Notes: generated by a model from the letters alone, not told the origin. A DNA stretch of 64,000 bases from Geminicoccaceae bacterium (GCA_028279345.1 JANQNY010000059.1:40014-104013), one strand, 5' to 3'; shown: positions 27,701 to 36,163, counted from the first letter of the stretch. Made by a program: numbers and translations.

Positions 27701-29302
27701 GTGGTGTCGCGGACGCACACTGTTTTGGCCATCGTTGCAGGTGCGATAATCCTTCCCGCCTGCACCGTGGTCGGGCCAGACTTCATCCCGCCGGAGGCAC
27801 CAGCGCTCGAAGCGTGGCAGATGGTAGCCGAAGCCGACACGGCCGGCGGTACGCGGCTCAGTCCTGCGGCTGCTCCCGATCACCAATGGTGGACCGTGTT
27901 CGACGATCCGGTGCTGGACCGCCTCGTCGCCACCGCGCGCACGCAGAACCTGACGTTGCAAACCGCGGGCATCCGCATCTACGAGGCCCGCGCGCAGCTG
28001 GGCATCGCCGTCGGCTCACAATATCCGCAGTCCCAGCAGGTGGGCGCTAGCTTCGAGCGGCAGCGCATCAGCGAAAGCCGGAGCGTCATCCAGGACATCG
28101 AGCGGGTGGTCGACATCGACCCCACCTTCGACGACTGGCGGCTGGGTTTCGACGCCGGCTGGGAGCTCGATCTCTGGGGCAAGTTCCGCCGCGGCATCCA
28201 ATCCGCCGACGCCAACCTCATCGAGCAGATCGCCAACTATGATGACGTGCTCGTCACGCTGACCGGCGACGTCGCCACCACCTACACGACGATCCGCACC
28301 TTCGAGGAGCGCCTGGCCTTCGCCCGCGAGAACGTGGCGCTCCAGACCGAGGCGCTGGGCATCGCGCGGCTGCGCCTGCGCGACGGCGTCGCCACCGAGT
28401 TGGACGTTGAAGAGGCCACGGTGCTGCTCAACAACACGCGAGCGCTCGTGCCCGAGTTGGAGAACGGTCTCCGGCAATCGAAGAACGCGCTCGCCGTGCT
28501 CCTTGGCCTGACGCCACCCGCCGTCGAAGCGCTGCTGGATGGCCCGGGTGCCATCCCCAGCCCACCGACCGACGTGGCCCTCGGCGCGCCCGCTGACCTG
28601 TTGCGCCGCCGCCCCGACATCCGCGCCGCCGAGTTGCAGGCCGCCGCGCAGAGCGCCCAGATCGGCGTAGCGCAGGCGGACCTCTATCCGATGTTCACAC
28701 TCAGCGGCGCGGTGGGCCTCCAGGCGAGCGACGCGGCGGACCTCTTCACCGGCCAGAGCTTCGTCAATGTGGTGAACCCCGGCTTCGCCTGGAACATCTT
28801 CAACTACGGGCGGATCAAAAACAACGTGCGGGTTCAGGACGCCCGCCTGCAGGAGCTGTTGACGAACTACCAGAACACCGTGCTGACGGCCTATCAGGAG
28901 GTGGAGGACGCGGCCGTGGGCTTCGTCCTCGCGCAGCGGCAGGCGGCGTTCCTCGCCGAGAGCGTCGCCGCCGGCGAGCGCGCCGCGCGCATCGCACTCC
29001 TCCAGTACAAGGACGGGACCGCCGACTACACGCGCGTGCTGAACACGCAATCGGCGCTCGCCCGCAGCCAGGACCGCCTCGTCGCTACGCAAGGCCAGGT
29101 CCTTGCCAACCTGATCGCGCTCTACAAGGCGCTCGGCGGCGGCTGGCAGACCCGCGTTCGCGAGGACTACATCCCGGATGCCACGCGTGACGCGATGGCC
29201 GATCGCACCGACTGGGGCGACATCCTCACGCCCGCGGCCTTGCCCGAGGACCAGTCCCCACCACCGCCCCCCGAACCCTTCGAGCAGCGACCTGACTGGT
29301 AG
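27701..29302 (+). CDS. Outer-membrane efflux factor lipoprotein, NodT/OprM family
   Basis: A 533-residue TolC-like channel. The N-terminus is a lipoprotein signal with lipobox LPAC (Cys about residue 20), followed by VGPDFIPPEAPALEAWQ, typical of NodT-family factors. Two OEP repeats follow, with GWELDLWGKFRRGIQSADAN and DLLRRRPDIRAAELQAAAQS as landmarks. GTG start immediately after the HlyD stop. It should form the exit duct for the HlyD-like adaptor. It ends ~30 bases before a strong hairpin. Confidence 0.93.
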   Translation: MVSRTHTVLAIVAGAIILPACTVVGPDFIPPEAPALEAWQMVAEADTAGGTRLSPAAAPDHQWWTVFDDPVLDRLVATARTQNLTLQTAGIRIYEARAQLGIAVGSQYPQSQQVGASFERQRISESRSVIQDIERVVDIDPTFDDWRLGFDAGWELDLWGKFRRGIQSADANLIEQIANYDDVLVTLTGDVATTYTTIRTFEERLAFARENVALQTEALGIARLRLRDGVATELDVEEATVLLNNTRALVPELENGLRQSKNALAVLLGLTPPAVEALLDGPGAIPSPPTDVALGAPADLLRRRPDIRAAELQAAAQSAQIGVAQADLYPMFTLSGAVGLQASDAADLFTGQSFVNVVNPGFAWNIFNYGRIKNNVRVQDARLQELLTNYQNTVLTAYQEVEDAAVGFVLAQRQAAFLAESVAAGERAARIALLQYKDGTADYTRVLNTQSALARSQDRLVATQGQVLANLIALYKALGGGWQTRVREDYIPDATRDAMADRTDWGDILTPAALPEDQSPPPPPEPFEQRPDW

Positions 29303-29330
29303 CGGCGCGGGTTGCGCTGGCCATCCCAAG

Positions 29331-29400
29331 CCACCCGCACACCCCGCCCAACCGCCCACGACGATACTGCCCTGGGTGGTCGGGCGGGGTGCGCGGGTGG
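29331..29400. terminator. Long hairpin between convergent genes, likely bidirectional terminator
   Basis: Arms 29331-29357 and 29374-29400 are 27 bases each and separated by 16 bases. Read from the minus strand the stem has one A-C mismatch and two G-U pairs; read from the plus strand it has three mismatched positions. It sits between the NodT-type stop (29302) and the DctM stop (29417). There is no clear T run, so it may act as a factor-assisted terminator or RNA 3'-end stabiliser. Confidence 0.6.
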
Positions 29401-29416
29401 CAAGGCGGCGAGGAGG

Positions 29417-30742
29417 TCAATTCCCGTAGACATATCCCGGCAGCCACAGCGCGATCTGCGGGAAGAGCATGATGATGGCGAGCGCCAGCGCCATGACGAA
29501 CACGAAGGGGATGATCGACCAGTAGATGTCGCGGAGCTGGATCTCCGGCGGCGCCATGGCGCGCATGAGGAAGAGATTGTAGCCGAAGGGCGGCGTCATG
29601 TAGGCGATCTGCGTGGTGATCGTGTAGAGCACGCCGTACCAGATGAGATCGAAGCCGAGGGCACCGACGAGCGGCACGTAGAGGGGGGCGACGATCACCA
29701 ACATCGCCGTGTCGTCGAGGAACGTGCCCATCAGGATGAAGCTGAGCTGCATGAGGATGAGGATCATCCAGGGGCTGAGGCCCAGCCGCTCGGTGAAGAC
29801 GTCCTCGATCGCCCGTACCGCTCCCAGCCCGTCGAACACGGCGCCGAACGCTAGAGCGGCGAGGATGATCCACATGAACATGCAGGTGATGCCGAGCGTT
29901 TTGCGGATCGACGTCTCGAAGACGACCCAGGTCATCCTGCGCTTGAGGATGGCAGCGAGGAACGCCGCGAGCGCGCCGATGGCGGAGCTTTCGACCAAGG
30001 ACGTCCAGCCGTTGACGAAGGGCACCATCATCGTGGCGAAGATGCCGAGCGGCAGGAGCCCGGCGCGAAGCAGCCTCAGCTTCTCGGCCCAGCCCACGTC
30101 ACGCTCGGCCGCGGGCAAGGCCGGGCCCAGCTCGGGCTGGAGCCGGCAGCGGATGGCGATGTAGAGGATGAACATCCCCGCCATCATGAGGCCCGGGACG
30201 ACGCCCGCGAGCCAGAGCTGGCCCACGGGCTGGCGCGCGATCATCGCGTAGAGGACGAGCACGACCGAGGGCGGCACGAGGATGCCCAAGGACGAGCCCG
30301 CCTGGATCACGCCCGTCACCATGCGCTTGTCGTAATTGCGCTTGAGGAGTTCCGGCAGCGCGATGGTGGCGCCGATCGCCATGCCGGCGACCGAGAGGCC
30401 ATTCATCGCCGAGATCAGCACCATGAGGCCGATCGTGCCGATGGCGAGCCCGCCCTTGAGGCCGCCCATCCAGACGTGGAACATGCGGTAGAGGTCATCG
30501 GCGATGCGGCTCTCGGAGAGCACATAGCCCATGAAGATGAACATCGGCAGCGTCAGCAGCGGATACCACTTCATGAGCTTCATCGCGGCCGAGAAGCCCA
30601 GATCGTAGCCGCCGCGATCGCCCCAGAGCAGCATGGCGGTGACGACCGCGACGAAGCCGATGGCGCCGAACACCCGCTGGCCGGTGAACAGCATCACCAT
30701 CATCGTCGAGAACATCAGGATGGCGATCGCCTCGTAGGACAT
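29417..30742 (-). CDS. TRAP transporter large permease (DctM family)
   Basis: A 441-residue inner-membrane protein with about 12 hydrophobic segments and family text such as GIPIGxx-type MAIGATIALPELLKR, GSSLGILVPPSVVLVLYA and FLDDTAMLVIVAPLYVP. It is the ion-coupled transport subunit for organic acids or similar anions. Its ATG overlaps the stop of the small permease by one base (TGATG). No DctP solute-binding protein is encoded on either side, so the substrate cannot be guessed from context. Confidence 0.94.
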   Translation of the reverse strand: MSYEAIAILMFSTMMVMLFTGQRVFGAIGFVAVVTAMLLWGDRGGYDLGFSAAMKLMKWYPLLTLPMFIFMGYVLSESRIADDLYRMFHVWMGGLKGGLAIGTIGLMVLISAMNGLSVAGMAIGATIALPELLKRNYDKRMVTGVIQAGSSLGILVPPSVVLVLYAMIARQPVGQLWLAGVVPGLMMAGMFILYIAIRCRLQPELGPALPAAERDVGWAEKLRLLRAGLLPLGIFATMMVPFVNGWTSLVESSAIGALAAFLAAILKRRMTWVVFETSIRKTLGITCMFMWIILAALAFGAVFDGLGAVRAIEDVFTERLGLSPWMILILMQLSFILMGTFLDDTAMLVIVAPLYVPLVGALGFDLIWYGVLYTITTQIAYMTPPFGYNLFLMRAMAPPEIQLRDIYWSIIPFVFVMALALAIIMLFPQIALWLPGYVYGN

Positions 30743-31248
30743 CAGATGTGCTCACCCCGAAGGCGCAGGATGTCCTTCAGGAGTTCCGAGATCGCCTGCA
30801 GGAGCATCAAGAAGATGCCCACGCACATGATCACCTTGATCGGCCATAGATAGGGCCGCCAGGCGGTGGGGCTCCGCTCGCCGCCGTACTGGAAGGAGTA
30901 GATCGTGCTGTCGATGCCGCCCCAGAGCAGGACGGCCAAGTAGAAGATCAAGAAGAAGACGGTGAAGCTGTCGACCCAGGCCCTACGGCGCGGCGTCCAC
31001 TCGCCGTAGAACAGGTCCATGCGCACATTAGCGCCGAGCTGGATCGAATAGGGCCCGCCCAGGATGTAGTAGGCGACCATCGCGAACTGGGCCATTTCGA
31101 GGGTCCAGAGCGACGGCAGGAAGAAGGTCTTGGAGATCGACGACCAGAGCAGAATGCCCATCATCACGAAGATGCCGAACATGACGACCCGGCCGATCAG
31201 CCGGTTCAAGCCGTCGACGCGGCGGATATAGGCCCTGGCAAACTGCAA
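30742..31248 (-). CDS. TRAP transporter small permease (DctQ family)
   Basis: A 168-residue protein with four hydrophobic segments (about residues 22-40, 50-70, 92-112, 135-155) and the DctQ-like QLGANVRMDLFYGEWTPRRRAWVD linker region, of which the RMD/R-R-W pattern is typical. It pairs with DctM. The start is TTG at 31248 preceded by GAGGGA; an internal ATG is possible but would cut the N-terminal amphipathic part. Confidence 0.88.
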   Translation of the reverse strand: MQFARAYIRRVDGLNRLIGRVVMFGIFVMMGILLWSSISKTFFLPSLWTLEMAQFAMVAYYILGGPYSIQLGANVRMDLFYGEWTPRRRAWVDSFTVFFLIFYLAVLLWGGIDSTIYSFQYGGERSPTAWRPYLWPIKVIMCVGIFLMLLQAISELLKDILRLRGEHI

Positions 31249-31363
31249 GCGTGTCCCTCGTCCCCACCAAAGCGGGGCTCACGATGCCGGATTGTCCCGA
31301 TGGGACGGGCGACCGCCCCCTACGGTCGGCGCGCGGGCCGCGCTCGGCAATCGGCTATGAGTC

Positions 31364-31388
31364 GGAGTGGGCGTGCCGGGCCCACTCC
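31364..31388. terminator. Perfect 9-bp hairpin in the DctQ-RTX gap
   Basis: GGAGTGGGC (31364-31372) and GCCCACTCC (31380-31388) with a 7-base loop. It lies downstream of the RTX gene (same minus strand) and upstream of dctQ. No T run follows on the minus strand, so a terminator role for the RTX transcript is only a suggestion. Confidence 0.35.
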
Positions 31389-31533
31389 CACCAGCGGGGC
31401 GCGGGGTGGCTGGCGGTCTTCTCAAACGATGGCAAGCGAGACGCCGCTTGGAGGCGGATCGAGGGTCGGCGGCAGAACGGCGACGAGATCACGCGCTCGT
31501 CACCGCCGTCCCGAAGCGACCCGCTAGCGCAAG

Positions 31534-34158
31534 CTAAGCGAGGAGCAGGCCATCCGCGCTGTACTCCTCCGTCTGGAAGAAGGACGTCCCTAGGTCCCCA
31601 GTGTCCCGGAGGTCAACGGTGGTTCCATCGTACGTGATGATCCGCATGCCACCGATGGCCGACTCGTAGGTCATGCTCCAATCGTCGGCCTCGGTTACGC
31701 CAACGAGCATGAGGCTGTCGCCGAGTTCGAAATCGCGGACAGTGTCCGTACTGCCGTCTTGCTCGAAGATGAAGTCGTCGTCGCCACCCATCCCGTAAAG
31801 TTCGTCGTCGTGCTTACCACCCGTGATGATGTCGACGCCGTCGCCGCCCCGGATGTCGTCCCGGCCGTTGCCACCCTCCAGCACGTTGTAGATGCTATCA
31901 TCAGCGACTCTAATGGTGTCAGCGCCTTTACCGCCATAGATCACGTTGGCGCCCGCACCACCGTCGAGGTAGTCGTCGCCGTCACCGCCATCGAGGATGT
32001 CGTCGCCGTCGCCACCGTCGATGACATTATCGTTCGCGTCGCCGGTGATCTCGTCATTGCCGTCGGTGCCGATGACATTCTCGATATTGTCGATGTAGGC
32101 GAAGCTGATCGACTGGTTGAAAGGGGCGAGTCCACGCGCTTGCTTAACCTCGGTCGCCCAGCCGTCCGCGAACCACGCTTCCGCGATGCTGTTGTCCGAC
32201 AGATCCAGTTTGATCCACGCGAGTCCCGAGTCGCTGAAGTCGGCCGTATCGGTGCCGTCGCCGCCATCGGCGAAATCCGAGCCCCGGCCGAGGCGGATAT
32301 GATCGTCTCCGTCGCCGCCCTTCACGCGATCGTCGCCCTTGCCACCATCGAGCAGGTCATCGCCGCCCCTGCCCGCGATGGTGTCGGCACCGTCGTTGCC
32401 AACGAGCAGGTTGTCGGCGGTGTTGCCGGTCAGCGTATCGTCGTAATCAGTCCCGAACACCGCCTCGACCGAGGAGATGACGGACCCGCTCGATTCCGAG
32501 GTGAAGGACTGGCCGCCGCTCGTCCCCAGCTCGACCGTGACGCCACCCGTATAGAGTTCGGACGTCGCACCGGTGATCATTCCCTCGAACGAAAGTGCGT
32601 CGAAGCCGTCGCCGCCATCAAAGACGATCGTGTGGCTCGCATGCCCAACCTTCAACGTATCGTTGCCGTCGAAGCCGGCCATGTAACGCGCGTCGGTGCT
32701 GCCCAACGACTCAGTGGTGATGTAGTCGTCAAACGCTGAACCAGCAACGAACCTCTCGGCGTCATTGATATTTACGTTGTAGCCGGCGACGTTGCCAAAG
32801 ATATTCATGTGTTCGTTGTCTTCGAGAATGGCGTCGACGGTGGTGTAGGCCTCATTGAAGTTGGCTGAGGTGATCTCCGCGCTGCCCTGGAAAACCGTGG
32901 TCGTGCCGCCGCTGTCCTTGCTGAACTGCACGCGCGCGCTCCACAGCGAGCGCCAAAGACTCTGCGCAATCGTCTCAGTGTCGACGCCGCTGTGAATGCC
33001 GAGAACGCTGCGGTAGGTGCTCATGAAGTCGCTGTCGAAATGCAGCTCCAAGAACGCACCACCGGCGTCGAGCTCGAGCCGGAGCCAGTCATCCTCGCTT
33101 ACATTGGCAACGACCTGATCGAAGCTGAGCACCGGCAAGATGACCTGATCGTAGCGCGGGTCGAAGTCCATCAGCTTGGCGAACGACGGCGCGTCGATGT
33201 CGTCCGGCACCTCTGCTTTCACGGTGTTGTCCGTCAGCCAATCGGCAATCAATGTTCCCAACTTCACTGCCTTGCCGACGATGGGCGCCAGGGTCGCTAG
33301 CTCCAGCCCCATCTCCCACGTCAGCTCAAAGGAGGAGCCGCCGCCCCCGGATCCAGAGCTCTCCGGCTTCTCAAGGCCGAACTGAACCCAAAGCGATAGG
33401 TCGGTCGGGTCCTGCTGATACCACTCCTGGGGCGTGCCGACGTCGCCCATATAGAGCGTGTTCCAGCCACCGCCGAAGTAGACGATGTCCTGATCGCCGG
33501 TGTTTATATCGCCGACATCGATGAAGTCGTCGCCAGCCGCTCCATAGACAATGTCATCGCCCTCGCCGGTCGACACGACGTGACCTTTCGACTTGGTCAA
33601 AGTTACCGTGTCATCACCCGAGCCGCCGATAAAATTCTCGAACGAGTCGTCCCAAGTGTATTTGTTGTAGTTGCTTATTTGCTGAGTGTCACCTGCGAAG
33701 GTAAATTCAATGTCACGGTTGAATCCGGAAAAGTCGACGGTGTCAAAACCAGCGCCGCCGTAAAGTTCAGTGTGATGATCGTAATCGCCACCGTATCTGA
33801 AAGCGACAATATAGTCGTCCCCTTTGCCACCGTGCAGTTCACCAATACCAATCAAGTAATCGTTGCCGCCCTCTCCGTAAAGTTTGCCCTTTCCCTTCAG
33901 ATAATCGTCGCCGTCTCCGGCGAAAGCCTCGATCTTGTAGGCCCTTGTGCTGAAATCAATCGTGTCGTCGCCGTCATACGTGTAGACGCTGAGCTCCTTC
34001 GGCTGAGTGCTGCGGGTACGCTCAGCGTATGTTTCCTCACCATTGACATAGATCCAGAGATCATACACCCACGCTCGGCCGTTGAACCACTTGTCGCGTG
34101 GCCCTTCGATCGTGTCGTCGCCTGATGTGCCGTGCTGGTCGGAAGGATTCGATGCCAT
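31534..34158 (-). CDS. Large RTX (hemolysin-type calcium-binding) protein with an unrecognised central domain
   Basis: An 874-residue acidic protein. RTX nonapeptide-like repeats (GGxGxDxx) fill residues ~60-240 and again ~490-830, for example DGGDGDDILDGGDGDDYLDG. There is no N-terminal signal, and the C-terminus is short and acidic, as expected for type I secretion with calcium-driven folding outside. Residues ~275-480 are not repeats and include a hydrophobic LATLAPIVGKAVKLGTLIA helix and a WRSLWSARVQF segment; I do not recognise this domain. No type I ABC transporter lies beside it; the HlyD/NodT pair 2-5 kb away is on the other strand. Role (adhesin, enzyme, toxin) open. Confidence 0.88.
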   Translation of the reverse strand: MASNPSDQHGTSGDDTIEGPRDKWFNGRAWVYDLWIYVNGEETYAERTRSTQPKELSVYTYDGDDTIDFSTRAYKIEAFAGDGDDYLKGKGKLYGEGGNDYLIGIGELHGGKGDDYIVAFRYGGDYDHHTELYGGAGFDTVDFSGFNRDIEFTFAGDTQQISNYNKYTWDDSFENFIGGSGDDTVTLTKSKGHVVSTGEGDDIVYGAAGDDFIDVGDINTGDQDIVYFGGGWNTLYMGDVGTPQEWYQQDPTDLSLWVQFGLEKPESSGSGGGGSSFELTWEMGLELATLAPIVGKAVKLGTLIADWLTDNTVKAEVPDDIDAPSFAKLMDFDPRYDQVILPVLSFDQVVANVSEDDWLRLELDAGGAFLELHFDSDFMSTYRSVLGIHSGVDTETIAQSLWRSLWSARVQFSKDSGGTTTVFQGSAEITSANFNEAYTTVDAILEDNEHMNIFGNVAGYNVNINDAERFVAGSAFDDYITTESLGSTDARYMAGFDGNDTLKVGHASHTIVFDGGDGFDALSFEGMITGATSELYTGGVTVELGTSGGQSFTSESSGSVISSVEAVFGTDYDDTLTGNTADNLLVGNDGADTIAGRGGDDLLDGGKGDDRVKGGDGDDHIRLGRGSDFADGGDGTDTADFSDSGLAWIKLDLSDNSIAEAWFADGWATEVKQARGLAPFNQSISFAYIDNIENVIGTDGNDEITGDANDNVIDGGDGDDILDGGDGDDYLDGGAGANVIYGGKGADTIRVADDSIYNVLEGGNGRDDIRGGDGVDIITGGKHDDELYGMGGDDDFIFEQDGSTDTVRDFELGDSLMLVGVTEADDWSMTYESAIGGMRIITYDGTTVDLRDTGDLGTSFFQTEEYSADGLLLA

Positions 34159-34467
34159 TTAGCAAGACCTCGCTCTCTAGAGGTGTTGCGGCCTCCAGCA
34201 CGGCGTCAGAAAGGGCGGGCCCCGCTCGCGTGGGGGGGGGCGGCAGCGCGCGTCCGTCGGTCGCTTCCCTGCAGCGTGGCAGGTTGTGCTTGCGACCCCG
34301 TTAACGCGCGCGGCGACGTTGGCTCGAGCCCGTACGGTGCTGCCGCGTTCAACCGCCCGCGTCACTCACGGCGATGTGCAGCAGGAGCAGTAACGCCACC
34401 GATGCCATTGCTCTTGGCGGCATGTTCGCATGAAGCGTCGGAAGCTCCAGTCTCCGCTCGCCAGGTC
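34159..34467 (-). other. Gap upstream of the RTX gene
   Basis: About 310 bases between the MarR stop and the RTX start on the minus strand. It contains a run of nine G (around 34233) and GC-rich text but no convincing gene, promoter box or terminator by eye. It should contain the RTX promoter. Confidence 0.35.
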
Positions 34468-35046
34468 TCAACGCTCCTGCTCGACGCAGATCAGCTCGCT
34501 GTCCGCGTCCGAGAGCCCGACATTGAGCAGGCCGCAGGTGTGCAGCTCGCCGGTCTTGGCGCGCTCGCCGCGGCGGAAGTGGCGGCAGGTGTGGCATTGG
34601 CCGAACAGGCGGCCGTCGTTGAGTGCGATGAGATGCGCGAGCAGGCGGGACAGCAGCTCGCGCGCCTTGCCGGTCTCGGCGCCCAGGGCCTGCTCGACGG
34701 CGTCGGCGACCTGCGCGATCGGATCGGCGTTGAGCTTGGCAGCACCGGCTTCGGTGAGCTCGAGCGTAACCGAGCGCTTGTCGAGCGGGCTCGGCAGCCG
34801 GCGGATGTAGCCCTTCCGCTCGAGTGCGATGAGCGTCTGTGAGGTCGTCCCGCGCGTCGTGCCGAGATAGCGCGTGAGCGCCATCGGGTTGCGCGAGAAG
34901 CGGTTGGCGCGCGCCAGGTAGCGCAGCGCCGACCACTGCGCCGGATAGAGATCGCCATCCTGCTCGTCACTGCGCACGAGCTGCCCGATGCGGTGCAGCA
35001 GATTGGCGACCCCCTCGCCATCGTCTGGCATTGTCGGCCCAGTCAT
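34468..35046 (-). CDS. MarR-family regulator with cysteine-rich C-terminal tail
   Basis: A 192-residue winged-helix regulator. The core (residues ~10-130) has QWSALRYLARANRFSRNP, recognition-helix text TRGTTSQTLIALERKGYI and the wing RLPSPLDKRSVTLELTEAG, with basic wing residues. An extra ~45-residue tail has CHTCRHF, then HTCGLLN and LICVEQ, four cysteines that could bind metal or sense oxidants. It is divergent from the secreted-protein gene at 35134, and near-identical palindromes lie in the shared promoter, one starting 4 bases before its own start codon, which suggests autorepression. Confidence 0.9.
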   Translation of the reverse strand: MTGPTMPDDGEGVANLLHRIGQLVRSDEQDGDLYPAQWSALRYLARANRFSRNPMALTRYLGTTRGTTSQTLIALERKGYIRRLPSPLDKRSVTLELTEAGAAKLNADPIAQVADAVEQALGAETGKARELLSRLLAHLIALNDGRLFGQCHTCRHFRRGERAKTGELHTCGLLNVGLSDADSELICVEQER

Positions 35047-35050
35047 GTTG

Positions 35051-35063
35051 TATCGACTCGCTT
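35051..35063. promoter_or_regulatory. Candidate MarR operator, copy 1
   Basis: TATCGACTCGCTT matches the perfect palindrome at 35097-35109 in 11 of 13 positions. It ends just before the MarR start codon (ATG at 35046-35044 on the minus strand), overlapping its ribosome site region, a classic autoregulatory position. Confidence 0.5.
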
Positions 35064-35096
35064 CATCTATTGACTCCCATGCCTCTCCTGGATATG

Positions 35097-35109
35097 TAGC
35101 GACTCGCTA
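35097..35109. promoter_or_regulatory. Candidate MarR operator, copy 2 (perfect palindrome)
   Basis: TAGCGACTCGCTA is a perfect inverted repeat (TAGCGA / TCGCTA) about a single central C. It lies 24 bases before the TTG start of the secreted-protein gene and its centre is 46 bases from that of copy 1. Protein identity of the binder is inferred from position only. Confidence 0.55.
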
Positions 35110-35119
35110 TCAAATACCC

Positions 35120-35126
35120 AAGGAGA
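35120..35126 (+). promoter_or_regulatory. Strong ribosome site that decides a TTG start
   Basis: AAGGAGA lies seven bases before TTG 35134. No ATG or GTG in frame gives an intact signal peptide, so this site supports the unusual start codon. Confidence 0.7.
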
Positions 35127-35133
35127 TATCGAC

Positions 35134-35868
35134 TTGACCCGCACAGCTCTCGCCTTCGGCTCCGCCCTCACGACGCTGTCGCTGCTGGCGACGCCCGTCC
35201 CGGCGGATGAGATTGCGTCCACCCTGAGCGCACCGGAAACGCCCGCCTTCGACATCCAGGCGGCGTCGGTCGAGCGCGACGGCAACCACCTGATCTTCGG
35301 CATCGACGTCGCCGCGACCGCGGGCTCGGACACGCCCGAAGCGGTCGGCGAGCTCGCCGGCTCGACGGTCTACTCCTATGTGTGGCCGACCGGCCTCGAC
35401 CCCTCCGCCGTGGGGTTCGGCGCGGGCACGGGCATCCTGGCCTTCGCCGTCACCTCGCACCCCGACTTCGACGACACGCCCTTGTTCGACGAGGACGGCG
35501 ACGGCGACCCGGCGAATGACGGGCGCATCTGGCACAGCCACTGGGTCGTGCTGACCGCTGCCGACGAGTGCGGTCCCGCGAGGCTCAAGGTGCGCGACAT
35601 CGCGAAGGGCGAGGTCGTGGACGTGCCGAAGACCTGGCCCAATCTGCCGATCTTGATGGACAGCCCAGGTTGGCACCCGCTGTTCACCGAGACGTCCGTC
35701 GAGGTCCGCGTGCCGTTCGAGCGCTCGGTGGAGCTTGCGGGCGTGTCGTTCGACGGCGTGACGGCGGCCCTGCGCGTGAACGCGAATGCGCACGTCCCGC
35801 TGCTCTGCGTGAGCGCCGTCTTCGATGTCGCGTCCGGCGATCTGAGCCTGCCCGGCCGGGTCGAGTGA
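35134..35868 (+). CDS. Secreted protein of unknown function, MarR-divergent
   Basis: A 244-residue protein starting with an export signal (LSLLATPVPADE). The mature part is beta-rich with an acidic loop FDEDGDGDPANDGR (about residues 114-127) resembling calcium-binding Asp loops, followed by IWHSHWVVL. Two cysteines (in DECGP and LLCVS) could form a disulfide. TTG start at 35134 is supported by AAGGAGA at 35120-35126. I do not recognise the family. Its position suggests it is the main target of the divergent MarR regulator, with the small gene that follows. Confidence 0.7.
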   Translation: MTRTALAFGSALTTLSLLATPVPADEIASTLSAPETPAFDIQAASVERDGNHLIFGIDVAATAGSDTPEAVGELAGSTVYSYVWPTGLDPSAVGFGAGTGILAFAVTSHPDFDDTPLFDEDGDGDPANDGRIWHSHWVVLTAADECGPARLKVRDIAKGEVVDVPKTWPNLPILMDSPGWHPLFTETSVEVRVPFERSVELAGVSFDGVTAALRVNANAHVPLLCVSAVFDVASGDLSLPGRVE

Positions 35869-35905
35869 CGCCCGCGCCACCCGAATAGGAACGATGGAGG
35901 AGCAG

Positions 35906-36163
35906 ATGACCGAACCCTGGCTTCCCACGTTAATCACGCCCGATCCGCAGTCGGGCTACGACCTGGCGATCAAGCTGGCGCGGATGGCCGTGAAGCTCAC
36001 CCAGCCGTCGGCCGAGGTCCGCGAGAAGCTGCGGCCGACCTACGACCGGGATGCAGCGGCGCTCATCCAGGTCTCCGGCGTGGTCGCCACCTACTTCCAG
36101 ACCGTGGCCGCCGCGAACGGCTATTGGCGGCAGGCAGCCGGGAGATCGACCGCCGAGGGCTGA
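35906..36163 (+). CDS. Small hypothetical protein (85 aa)
   Basis: No family recognised. The protein has a Pro-rich start (EPWLPTLITPDPQSG) and then two predicted amphipathic helices, no signal peptide or cysteines. An ATG at 35894 is in frame, but GGAGGAG at 35897-35903 is placed for ATG 35906. It follows the secreted-protein gene by 37 bases and is probably cotranscribed under the MarR-type control. The codon use looks like the neighbours. Confidence 0.6.
   Translation: MTEPWLPTLITPDPQSGYDLAIKLARMAVKLTQPSAEVREKLRPTYDRDAAALIQVSGVVATYFQTVAAANGYWRQAAGRSTAEG

Noticed and set aside
28016..29359. 447-residue minus-strand frame opposite the NodT-type gene
   Set aside because: Antisense shadow; the plus-strand protein has clear lipobox and OEP motifs.
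31759..32739. 326-residue plus-strand frame opposite the RTX repeats
   Set aside because: Repetitive Asp/Val text is the reverse reading of RTX repeats.
31534..34158. Regular GTCGTCGCC-like repeats considered as a CRISPR or satellite
   Set aside because: They encode the RTX nonapeptides in frame, vary in sequence and lack spacers.
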